A stretch of 64,000 nucleotides of DNA from NCBI RefSeq assembly GCF_016427505.1, contig NZ_JAELXS010000008.1:62001-126000 (forward strand). Direction: 5' to 3'. Each line of letters starts with the position of its first letter. Within the stretch, counting starts at the first letter, position 1. This DNA is from Sphingomonas mollis. GTDB taxonomy: Bacteria; Pseudomonadota; Alphaproteobacteria; Sphingomonadales; Sphingomonadaceae. The notes below the pieces were generated by a model that saw only the letters and a program-made list of their open reading frames with translations, was not told the DNA's origin and searched no databases. A program made the position numbers and the translations under genes. Positions 8,769-15,521 of the stretch are shown here, piece by piece.

Positions 8769-8866
8769 GTCCGTCGTTTAAGTGGTTAAGACGCGCGCCT
8801 TTCCTCAGGCCATTGGCCTGCCTTCCACCGCGTAATGCTGGGGTTCGATTCCTCGGCCGGACACCA
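8769..8866 (+). tRNA. tRNA-like gene with about 26 extra nt in the anticodon loop
   Basis: The 98-nt sequence has a tRNA outline: a 5' strand GTCCGTC that pairs 6 of 7 with GCCGGAC, a D-loop GGTT, a T-arm TGGGG-TTCGATT-CCTCG, discriminator A and encoded CCA. A 5-bp anticodon stem ACGCG/CGCGT (8791-8795, 8829-8833) is followed by a normal 5-nt variable loop. The anticodon loop is 33 nt instead of 7 and contains a perfect hairpin CAGGCC-ATT-GGCCTG (8806-8820). A 7-nt loop CTTCCAC (anticodon TCC) could be read at its 3' side. The linker between acceptor and D stem is also irregular. It may be a decayed tRNA, an att remnant or a non-canonical RNA. Confidence 0.4.
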
Positions 8867-8869
8867 ATC

Positions 8870-9856
8870 ATGCCGCTTGTGCTCAACCGAACGCCGCCTT
8901 TCCGACGCTTCCAGGGCCGCATCGGAAGTTCCACTTATCGTTTGAACACGATTTTCGTGGGTTTGGAAAGTATTGCTGAGGGTCGGTCCACCACTGGGGC
9001 TCTTGCTGTCAGTTGGCCTGTTCCTCCAATCGAAAAGGCTCGGCAAGTTGCTGATCAAGCTCGGATCTTCGCGTCTACCGGCGCTCTGGTTATGTCAACA
9101 GACCTACTTGACGTCTACGTAAGAGAACTAGCTAGGCAAGATTGGCTGACGTTTAAAGTGGAAGCTGCGAAGATAGCTACGAAAGCGGTAACACGGCCGA
9201 GTAATGCTGGGGGAGAGTATTCAATGAGCGAAAGGTTTGGTGCTCTTTGCGCAGATTTAGCGATAAGCTGCGACGTTGAGCTTGCAATCATCGATATGAT
9301 TTCAAAGTGGCGGAATGTAGCCGTGCACACAGATGATAGATCGGTGAAGCTGGCTTCTTCCACGAAAGCAATCTTAAAGGACGCAGCTCATTCATTGCGT
9401 CAGAAAAATTCTCACATCGACATCAATCTGGCCGTCGAAAATCTCGAGAATAGAAAGATGCCAGTGCCGAAGGAGATTACGACGCTTATTTCCATGTCCG
9501 TAAACTTTTGCCGTAAAGTCGATCAAGCAGCGATCGTTCGAGTGGCGGGAAACCGCGAAGGGATGCGGCAAGTGGTGGACCGGATACTAGCTGATTGCCT
9601 TCAACAGAGTGACAAAGCGTCGGCAATGCTGGCAGAGCTAATGCAGGGCAGCTTGGATCGCAAGAAGCGTGGTTTGAGGAACGTCCTGAGAAATTTAGGA
9701 ATCAGCGAATTAGCAACTACCCAAGGGCGATCGGCGGGGCGTCGGACAGATGACGGCGAAGCCCTCCCCGTCTCTGCCCTTCTCCCGGACAGCTACCTTG
9801 ACGAGCTGGCGGAATTATCGTTGCCGCAGTTGAGGCAACGCTTTCTGCTTGCTTAA
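8870..9856 (+). CDS. Hypothetical protein with HEPN-type Rx4H motif
   Basis: I do not recognise the family. The 328-residue protein (from ATG 8870) contains KWRNVAVH at residues 146-153, an Rx4H motif with R148-N149 and H153 on a predicted helix. This is the catalytic signature of HEPN ribonucleases. A preceding helix rich in hydrophobics (FGALCADLAISCDVELAIID) fits the four-helix HEPN fold. The start is uncertain: ATG 8870 lies 4 nt after the encoded CCA of the tRNA-like sequence and has no Shine-Dalgarno site, while TTG 8942 or GTG 8957 are alternatives. RNase activity is an inference from one short motif. Confidence 0.6.
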   Translation: MPLVLNRTPPFRRFQGRIGSSTYRLNTIFVGLESIAEGRSTTGALAVSWPVPPIEKARQVADQARIFASTGALVMSTDLLDVYVRELARQDWLTFKVEAAKIATKAVTRPSNAGGEYSMSERFGALCADLAISCDVELAIIDMISKWRNVAVHTDDRSVKLASSTKAILKDAAHSLRQKNSHIDINLAVENLENRKMPVPKEITTLISMSVNFCRKVDQAAIVRVAGNREGMRQVVDRILADCLQQSDKASAMLAELMQGSLDRKKRGLRNVLRNLGISELATTQGRSAGRRTDDGEALPVSALLPDSYLDELAELSLPQLRQRFLLA

Positions 9857-9880
9857 GTGTGACGGCGCGCTTTGTAGACT

Positions 9881-10268
9881 ATGAGCGGCGCCATTGAGGA
9901 TGAGGGCCACCAAGTGTTCTCGCAGCTGCACCAATACGTCCGGGAGGGTAACATCATCCAAATTTTCGCAATTGACCGCCTGGACTGCGACACGCTCAAC
10001 GATCGCGCAATGGTCCATAGCTTATCGACAAGGGTGTCTCACCGACGTTCTGGACCTCGGCGTTATCGGTAGAGGCGTAGGGGAGCTGATCGTCGCCATC
10101 TTGGCGGAGTTGGCCGAAAGGGAGCGTCAGCGGATCAGGGAGCGGTACGAGAGCAGACGCAAGGCTGCCCATGTGGTACTTAGAGCGGCGGGTTGGACTC
10201 ATAATGCCAAGGTGAGCTTGGTAAGCCCTAGAGCGGCCGACGGGAGCGAGGTCAGGGCGTGGCAGTAG
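9881..10268 (+). pseudogene. Frameshifted serine recombinase/resolvase remnant
   Basis: Two overlapping frames together look like the middle of a resolvase N-terminal domain. The first frame reads QIFAIDRLD, like the conserved DRL motif. From about 10030 the match continues in another frame as VLDLGVIGRGVGELIVAIL, then AELAERERQRIRERYESRR, like the resolvase E-helix with its ERxRIxER pattern. The N-terminal catalytic serine region and the DNA-binding domain are absent. This is a truncated and frameshifted gene just inside the island boundary. Confidence 0.6.
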
Positions 10269-10375
10269 GCGAACCTTGGTATCGCGCTGGTATCGCAAAT
10301 GCTAAAAAGTGGGGGTCGATCAGGACTCTTAAACTACAAAAACTACCAGTTTTCAGCCCTTTTTGCATGATATTC

Positions 10376-10425
10376 TCGCATTCGTAATGCGGGGGTCACA
10401 GGTTCGAGTCCTGTAAGCGGCACCA
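10376..10425 (+). other. Island attachment site: 3' half of tRNA-Thr(CGT)
   Basis: The sequence reproduces the 3' part of a tRNA. The anticodon stem-loop TCGCA-TTCGTAA-TGCGG has anticodon CGT at 10383-10385. A GGGTC variable loop, T-arm ACAGG-TTCGAGT-CCTGT, acceptor strand AAGCGGC and ACCA follow. No 5' acceptor strand (GCCGCTT) or D-arm is found upstream. It therefore cannot be a working tRNA and fits the duplicated att site left at the far end of an element integrated in a tRNA-Thr gene. The photosynthesis cluster begins immediately after it. Confidence 0.8.
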
Positions 10426-10459
10426 TATCATCGATCCATCCACCACCGTTGCCCGCTGT

Positions 10460-11245
10460 TCAGCGGACGACGACGCGCGTGTAGAGGTGCCAAGTGGCGT
10501 AGCCGAGCCATGGCAGCACCACCGCCAGCCCGATCGCGGCGGGCAGCAGGCCGAGCAGCAGCAGACCGGCGACGCGCAGACCCCAGCCGAACGCCTCGCG
10601 CGGATTCTTGCTGACGGCGGCGATCGAGGTGCGGACGGCGACGCCGGCGTCGACGGGCTTGTCGACGACCATCGGGAACGACACCCAGGTGAAGACCAGC
10701 GTCGCGATCGCGAAGGCCGCACCGGCGAGGTTGCCGAGCACGATCATCATCCAGCCGGCCTCGGTCGTGAAGACGCGGGACAGGAAGGCGGAGATATCAA
10801 GCGGGGCATCGACGCCGAAGGTGGCGCCGTAGATCGCATAGGCCACGATCAGCCAACCGACGAACAGCACGGCAAGGCCGGCGGTCAGCATCGCCAGCGG
10901 CGTGCGGCTGCGCCCGTTCAGGGGATCGAGGAAGTGCCACCAGCTCGAATCGCGACCCTCTTCGCGGCGGCGGGCCAGTTCGTAGAAGCCGGAGGCGACC
11001 GCCGGCCCGGCGATCGACAGCCCCGCCACCAGCGGGAAGAACAGCGGCAGCAACGGATCGTTGAACGTCACCACCACCGCGATCAGGCAGATCATTGGAT
11101 AGAGCAGGCCGATGAACAACAGATCGCCGCGCTTCTCCTGAAAATCCTTCCATCCTTCCGCCAGGGCCCATTTCAGGTCGCCGTTATCGATCCGCCGGAT
11201 GTCGGGGATGGTCGGAAGCGCTGCGGTGTCCTGAAAGGTCGGCAT
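10460..11245 (-). CDS. DUF2189-family integral membrane protein
   Basis: The 261-residue protein has about six hydrophobic segments (for example LLFIGLLYPMICLIAVVVTF, PLAMLTAGLAVLFVGWLIV, GLLLLGLLPAAIGLAVVLPW) and the conserved stretch GWKDFQEKRGDLLFIGL...FYELARRREEGRDSSW of the DUF2189 family. Its biochemical function is unknown. It is the first chromosomal gene after the island and lies just downstream of tspO on the same strand (about 50 bp away), so the two may be cotranscribed. A link to photosynthesis is possible but not shown. Confidence 0.8.
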   Translation of the reverse strand: MPTFQDTAALPTIPDIRRIDNGDLKWALAEGWKDFQEKRGDLLFIGLLYPMICLIAVVVTFNDPLLPLFFPLVAGLSIAGPAVASGFYELARRREEGRDSSWWHFLDPLNGRSRTPLAMLTAGLAVLFVGWLIVAYAIYGATFGVDAPLDISAFLSRVFTTEAGWMMIVLGNLAGAAFAIATLVFTWVSFPMVVDKPVDAGVAVRTSIAAVSKNPREAFGWGLRVAGLLLLGLLPAAIGLAVVLPWLGYATWHLYTRVVVR

Positions 11246-11295
11246 GGGGAGATCTCCATATCCTGTCGGCGCGGGCTACCCCCCGCGTCATGGGG

Positions 11296-11781
11296 TCAGT
11301 CGAATGGACGGTTGAGACGAACGATGGCGCTGTTCAGCCACGCGGCGAAGCTGACCCAGAGCAGGTAGGGAACGATGAGCAGGCTGGCGAAGGACGAGAT
11401 CGGCCAGAGTCCGACGACCAGCGCGACGAGCGATGCCCACAGGAACACGACCTCGATCAGCGCCCAGTCGGGGCGGCGGGCGCGAAAGAACAGGGGGCTC
11501 CACAAGGCGTGCAGGACCGCGTTGGTCGCGAACAGGGTCACCACGCTGATCCGCGCCGTCCGGTCAGGCGCGGCGTTCCAGGCGATCACCGCCGACCATG
11601 CGGCCAGCCCGAGGATGATGGTCCAGGCCGGGCCGAACAGCCAATCGGGCGGTTGCAGCGCCGGTTTGCGCAGGTCGCGATACCATTCGCCGATCGGCGT
11701 CATCAGCCCGCCGAACACCCCGAGGAACAGGGCGACGGCGGCGGCCACGATGATCGGCGTCGAGGGCAAGACGGTGTCCAT
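11296..11781 (-). CDS. tspO: TspO/MBR family tryptophan-rich sensory protein
   Basis: This is a 161-residue protein from the ATG at 11781, the normal TspO length, with five membrane segments. Family signatures are PALQPPDWLFGPAWTIILGL, NAVLHALWSPLFFRARRPDWA, and a late aromatic-rich helix ending in WLNSAIVRLN. In Rhodobacter TspO is an outer-membrane tetrapyrrole-binding protein that tunes pigment-gene expression to oxygen. It is divergent from bchI, and a TGT-N12-ACA PpsR site lies 10 bp upstream of its start, so it is probably co-regulated with the photosynthesis genes. Confidence 0.93.
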   Translation of the reverse strand: MDTVLPSTPIIVAAAVALFLGVFGGLMTPIGEWYRDLRKPALQPPDWLFGPAWTIILGLAAWSAVIAWNAAPDRTARISVVTLFATNAVLHALWSPLFFRARRPDWALIEVVFLWASLVALVVGLWPISSFASLLIVPYLLWVSFAAWLNSAIVRLNRPFD

Positions 11782-11790
11782 CTTGTGAAG

Positions 11791-11808
11791 TGTCCAACGC
11801 ATGGTACA
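11791..11808. promoter_or_regulatory. PpsR/CrtJ site in the tspO-bchI divergent promoter
   Basis: The sequence matches TGT-N12-ACA exactly (TGTCC at the left, GGTACA at the right), the binding consensus of the aerobic/light repressor PpsR/CrtJ. It lies between the divergent starts of tspO (11781) and bchI (11823). ppsR itself is at 45368-46810. Confidence 0.75.
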
Positions 11809-11822
11809 CCTTGTGCGTGCGG

Positions 11823-12797
11823 ATGTCCTTCCCCTTTTCTGCGATCGTCGGTCAGGACGAGATGAAGCGGGCGCTGCTGATCGCGGCGGTTGACGCGTCG
11901 GTTGGCGGCGTGATGGTGTTCGGCGATCGCGGCACCGGCAAATCGACCGCGGTGCGCGCACTGGCGGCGCTGTTGCCGCCGGTCGCGGCGGCGGACGCGG
12001 GGTATCAGGACGGCAGCCCGCGCAAGGGCAATGTCGCGGTGCCGTTCGTCGACCTGCCACTGGGCGCGACCGAGGACCGGGTGGTCGGGGCGCTCGATCT
12101 GGAACGGGCGCTCGGCGCCGGGGTGAAGGCGTTCGAGCCGGGGCTGCTGGCGCGCGCGCATGGTGGCTTCCTGTATATCGACGAGGTCAACCTGCTGGAG
12201 GATCATATCGTCGACCTGCTGCTGGATGTCGCAGCATCGGGCGAGAATGTCGTCGAGCGCGAGGGGCTGAGCGTGCGGCATCCCGCGCGGTTCGTGCTGG
12301 TGGGCAGCGGCAATCCGGAGGAGGGGGAATTGCGGCCGCAATTGCTCGACCGGTTCGGACTGTCGGTGGAGGTGCGCACACCGCAGGCTTTGAAGCAGCG
12401 CGTCGAGATACTGAAACGCTGCGATGCGTTCGAACGCGCGCCCGATGCCTTTGCGGAGACATGGCGGCGGGCGCAGCGCAAGACGTTGAAGCAGATCGCG
12501 CGGGGGCGGGCGGCGCTGGCGGCGGTGACGGTGCCGGATTCGGCGCTGACCTTCGCGGCACGGCTGTGCATGGCGGTGGGGGCGGACGGATTGCGCGGGG
12601 AGTTGACGCTGATGCGATCGGCGCGGGCGCTGGCGGCGCTGGACGGCGCGACGGTGGTGACCGCCGACCATATCGCGACGGTGGCGCCGATGGCGCTGCG
12701 CCACCGCTTGCGCCGCAACGTGTTGGACGAAACCGGATCGACGGCGCGGATCGAGCGGGCGCTGGACGATCTGGCTTTGGAGGACGCGGCGGCGTGA
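11823..12797 (+). CDS. bchI: Magnesium chelatase ATPase subunit I
   Basis: This 324-residue AAA+ ATPase drives Mg insertion into protoporphyrin IX with BchD and BchH. Walker A GDRGTGKST lies at residues 34-42, Walker B is in GGFLYIDEVNLL, and the sensor-type stretch FVLVGSGNPEEGELRPQLLDRFG is conserved. I chose ATG 11823 because it gives the family N-terminus FPFSAIVGQDEMK; an upstream GTG frame adds only a non-conserved extension across the PpsR site. The stop overlaps the bchD GTG start by 4 bp. Confidence 0.97.
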   Translation: MSFPFSAIVGQDEMKRALLIAAVDASVGGVMVFGDRGTGKSTAVRALAALLPPVAAADAGYQDGSPRKGNVAVPFVDLPLGATEDRVVGALDLERALGAGVKAFEPGLLARAHGGFLYIDEVNLLEDHIVDLLLDVAASGENVVEREGLSVRHPARFVLVGSGNPEEGELRPQLLDRFGLSVEVRTPQALKQRVEILKRCDAFERAPDAFAETWRRAQRKTLKQIARGRAALAAVTVPDSALTFAARLCMAVGADGLRGELTLMRSARALAALDGATVVTADHIATVAPMALRHRLRRNVLDETGSTARIERALDDLALEDAAA

Positions 12798-14476
12798 GCG
12801 GGGCGGGCGACGTGTCGTCCGATCGACCGGCGCCCGATGCGCTTTGGGACGCGGTGATGGCGGCGCGGCTGTGCGCGATTGATCCGGGTTTGAGCGGCAT
12901 GGTCCTGCGCGGGGGTGGTGAGGTGCGCGATGCGGTGATCGCGACGTTGCGCGACGGGATGCCCGATGGCGCGCCGATGCGGCGGGTGCCGTCGCATATC
13001 GATGACGAACAGTTGCTGGGCGGGATCGACCTGACCGCGACATTGGCGTTGGGCAGGGCGGTGGCGCAGGCCGGTCTGCTGGCGGAGGCGGATGGCGGGA
13101 TCTTGGTGCTGCCGATGGCCGAGCGGCTGTCCGATGCGGTGGCGGGGCGGTTGGCGGCGGCGATCGATTCGGGGGCGTCGCGGTTCGTGGTGGTGGCGCT
13201 GGACGATGGCATGGAGCCTGACGAACGGCCGCCGACGGCATTGATCGAACGGCTGGCGTTCCGGGTGGATTTGACGGAGGTCGTCAGGTGGCGGGGTGGC
13301 GAGGGATTGTCGCCGGACCTGTCGGCGCGTGACTCTTCCACGGCAATAACGGAAGCGGATGCCGTCGATGCGCTGGTCGCCAGCGCCGCTGCGCTGGGCA
13401 TCGATTCGGCACGGGCCTCGCTGTTCGCGCTCAGGGCGGCGCGGGCGTCGGCCCGGCTGGCGGGTCGCGACTCGATGGCGGCGGAGGATGTGGCGCTGGC
13501 CGCTCGGCTGGTGCTGGGGCCGCGGGCCGTGCGGATGCCGGCGCCGTCGGACGAGTCCCCGCCCGACGCGCCACCGCCGCCGGCATCCGACGTTGGCGAC
13601 GAGGAGCGGGGCGAGCCGGGTGCGCTCGACGACATCGTCCTGGCGGCGGCGCTGGCGGCGTTGCCCAGGGACATTCTCGCGCGCATCGCCGCCGGGCGCG
13701 GGCGCAAGACGACACGGGCGAGCGGGGCGGGCGAGCGGCGGGCCTCCGGCGCGCGGGGGCGGCCGATGGGCGCGCGGGCCGGCATGCCCGGCGGCGGACG
13801 GCGGCTGAGCCTGATCGATACGCTGCGCGCGGCGGCACCGTGGCAGCGGTTGCGCAGCGGCACGGGGGTGAAGATCCGGCGCGACGACCTGCGTATCCGC
13901 CGGTTCGAGACGCGGGCGCAGGCGCTGACGATCTTCGCAGTCGATGCGTCCGGCTCCTCTGCGCTCGCCCGGTTGGCGGAGGCCAAGGGCGCGGTCGAAC
14001 TGTTGCTGGCCGAAGCCTATGTGAAGCGGGCGGAGGTGGCGCTGGTCGCGTTTCGCGGGGTGGCGGCGGAGTTGTTGCTGCCGCCGACGCGCTCATTGGT
14101 CCGGGCGCGGCGATCGCTTGCCGAATTGCCGGGTGGTGGGGGAACACCGCTGGCGGCCGGGATGAATGCGGCGCGCGAACTGGCGCAGAATGCGCGGGCG
14201 CGTGGGCGGACGCCGTTCGTCGTCCTGCTGACCGACGGTCGCGCCAACATCGCCGCCGACGGCACCGCTGTTCGGGCGGTGGCGGAGGCCGATGCCGAAG
14301 CGGCGGCGCGGGCGATCGGGGCGGCGGGGATCGCGGCGGCGTTCGTTGATATCTCGGCGCGACCGCGACCGGAGGGGGCGGCGCTCGCCGCTGCGATGCG
14401 CGCGCGCTATCTGCCGCTGCCGCGCGCCGATGCGGCGGCGATGCATGCGGCGGTACGCGCGGCGCAAGCCGGATGA
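12794..14476 (+). CDS. bchD: Magnesium chelatase subunit D
   Basis: The 560-residue protein has a degenerate AAA+ domain at the N-terminus, an acidic/proline-rich linker (about residues 250-285: DESPPDAPPPPASDVGDEE) and a C-terminal von Willebrand A domain. The MIDAS motif DASGSS, then GGGGTPLAAG and LLTDGRANIA, supplies the metal site. It scaffolds BchI rings for chelation by BchH. The GTG start at 12794 overlaps the bchI stop. The DNA is extremely GC-rich, which creates long antisense open frames that I do not accept. Confidence 0.95.
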   Translation: MSGAGDVSSDRPAPDALWDAVMAARLCAIDPGLSGMVLRGGGEVRDAVIATLRDGMPDGAPMRRVPSHIDDEQLLGGIDLTATLALGRAVAQAGLLAEADGGILVLPMAERLSDAVAGRLAAAIDSGASRFVVVALDDGMEPDERPPTALIERLAFRVDLTEVVRWRGGEGLSPDLSARDSSTAITEADAVDALVASAAALGIDSARASLFALRAARASARLAGRDSMAAEDVALAARLVLGPRAVRMPAPSDESPPDAPPPPASDVGDEERGEPGALDDIVLAAALAALPRDILARIAAGRGRKTTRASGAGERRASGARGRPMGARAGMPGGGRRLSLIDTLRAAAPWQRLRSGTGVKIRRDDLRIRRFETRAQALTIFAVDASGSSALARLAEAKGAVELLLAEAYVKRAEVALVAFRGVAAELLLPPTRSLVRARRSLAELPGGGGTPLAAGMNAARELAQNARARGRTPFVVLLTDGRANIAADGTAVRAVAEADAEAAARAIGAAGIAAAFVDISARPRPEGAALAAAMRARYLPLPRADAAAMHAAVRAAQAG

Positions 14477-15348
14477 GCACCGCGCCGTGCTGGGACGTGG
14501 AGGGGCGCGACTGGCCGAACCGGGCGCACAGCCGTTTCGTCGATGCCGGGCGGTTGCGGTGGCATGTGCAGGCATGGGGCGAGGGGCCGGTCTTGCTGTT
14601 GCTGCATGGTACGGGGGCCGCGACGCATAGCTGGCGGGCACTGGCGCCGTTGCTGGCGAAGTATTTCACCATCGTCGCGCCCGATCTGCCGGGGCATGGT
14701 TTCACCACGGGTCGGCCGGTCGGCGGGCTGTCGATGCCGGCGGTCGCGCGGGCAGTGGCCGATCTGTTGCGGGCGATGGCGCTCGTGCCACAGGTGATCG
14801 TCGGCCATTCCGCCGGCGCGGCGATCATGATCCGCATGACGATCGATGGACAGGCGGCGCCGGCCGCGCTGGTCGGTCTGGATGCCGCGTTGCTGCCGTT
14901 TCCGGGGCTCGCCGCGCAATTGTTTCCGGCGCTCGCCCGTGCGCTGTTCGTCAATCCGTTCGCGCCGCATCTGTTCGCGCAGATGGCGCGACGGTCGGGA
15001 GAGACCGGCCGGTTCCTGGCGCGCAGTACCGGGTCGCGGATCGATGCCGAGGGGGTGCGTTGTTACGAGCGATTGTTCGCGACGCCGGGGCATTGCGCCG
15101 GGGCGATCACGATGATGGCAGACTGGAATCTGGAAGCACTGCGCCGCGACCTGCCGCGCCTGTCGACGCCATTGCTGCTGGTGCATGGCGAGGGCGACAC
15201 CGCGATCCCGATCGCCACCGCGCGCACGGCGGCGGCGATGGTCGGCGACGGGCGCGTGATGCCGCTCGCCGGACTGGGCCATCTGGCACATGAGGAGCGG
15301 CCGGGCGAGATGGCGGCGATCATTCGCCGGTTCGTGGAGGGCCGATGA
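14473..15348 (+). CDS. bchO: BchO, alpha/beta-hydrolase associated with Mg chelatase
   Basis: The 291-residue alpha/beta hydrolase has an oxyanion-loop motif LLLLHGTGAATHSW, a nucleophile elbow VGHSAGAA and a late catalytic histidine in LGHLAHEE. The bchI-bchD-bchO order is standard in purple bacterial photosynthesis clusters. Its exact reaction in bacteriochlorophyll synthesis is not established. The start overlaps bchD by 4 bp and the stop overlaps the next small ORF. Confidence 0.93.
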   Translation: MSTAPCWDVEGRDWPNRAHSRFVDAGRLRWHVQAWGEGPVLLLLHGTGAATHSWRALAPLLAKYFTIVAPDLPGHGFTTGRPVGGLSMPAVARAVADLLRAMALVPQVIVGHSAGAAIMIRMTIDGQAAPAALVGLDAALLPFPGLAAQLFPALARALFVNPFAPHLFAQMARRSGETGRFLARSTGSRIDAEGVRCYERLFATPGHCAGAITMMADWNLEALRRDLPRLSTPLLLVHGEGDTAIPIATARTAAAMVGDGRVMPLAGLGHLAHEERPGEMAAIIRRFVEGR

Positions 15349-15521
15349 TGGGAAACTGGTCGTTCGGACTGCTCGACATGGCGATCGTCGGCGTGCCCGC
15401 GATCGTGTTCGGCATCTGGCAGCTGGTGTCGGTCAACCGTGCGATCGCGAAGGACCGGAAGCCGCCGTCACCAGAACGCCCGCGGCATCCTGTAGGGGAG
15501 CATCGACTGGACGATCGGTGA
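15345..15521 (+). CDS. Small single-span membrane protein downstream of bchO
   Basis: A 58-codon ORF begins with ATGATG overlapping the bchO TGA, so it looks translationally coupled. Residues 7-29 (FGLLDMAIVGVPAIVFGIWQ and following) form one hydrophobic span, followed by a basic tail NRAIAKDRK. Its 3' end overlaps the convergent crtC stop region by 54 bp. I know no function. The coupling and single membrane span suggest a real small membrane protein of the bchIDO operon. Confidence 0.55.
   Translation: MMGNWSFGLLDMAIVGVPAIVFGIWQLVSVNRAIAKDRKPPSPERPRHPVGEHRLDDR

Larger units (their letters stand above)
1..10425. mobile_element. Right part of a tRNA-Thr-integrated genomic island
   Basis: The segment carries island-type cargo: a type I restriction operon, a nuclease, a tyrosine integrase, an XRE repressor, unrecognised genes and a resolvase remnant. 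Base composition and codon use become visibly more AT-rich from about 6.3 to 10.4 kb than in the photosynthesis genes that follow. It ends in a copy of the 3' half of tRNA-Thr(CGT) at 10376-10425, which lacks the 5' half. This is the expected far-end attachment site of an element integrated into the 3' end of that tRNA. The left end and intact tRNA are outside the window. The integrase is not next to this end, so nested or rearranged elements are possible. Confidence 0.7.

Noticed and set aside
10376..10425. A functional tRNA-Thr gene
   Set aside because: No 5' acceptor strand or D-arm is present upstream, so only the 3' half exists.
12187..13986. 599-codon antisense open frame across bchD
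   Set aside because: It lies opposite a confident gene and its Arg/Ser/Pro-rich composition is what GC-rich DNA gives in a shadow frame.
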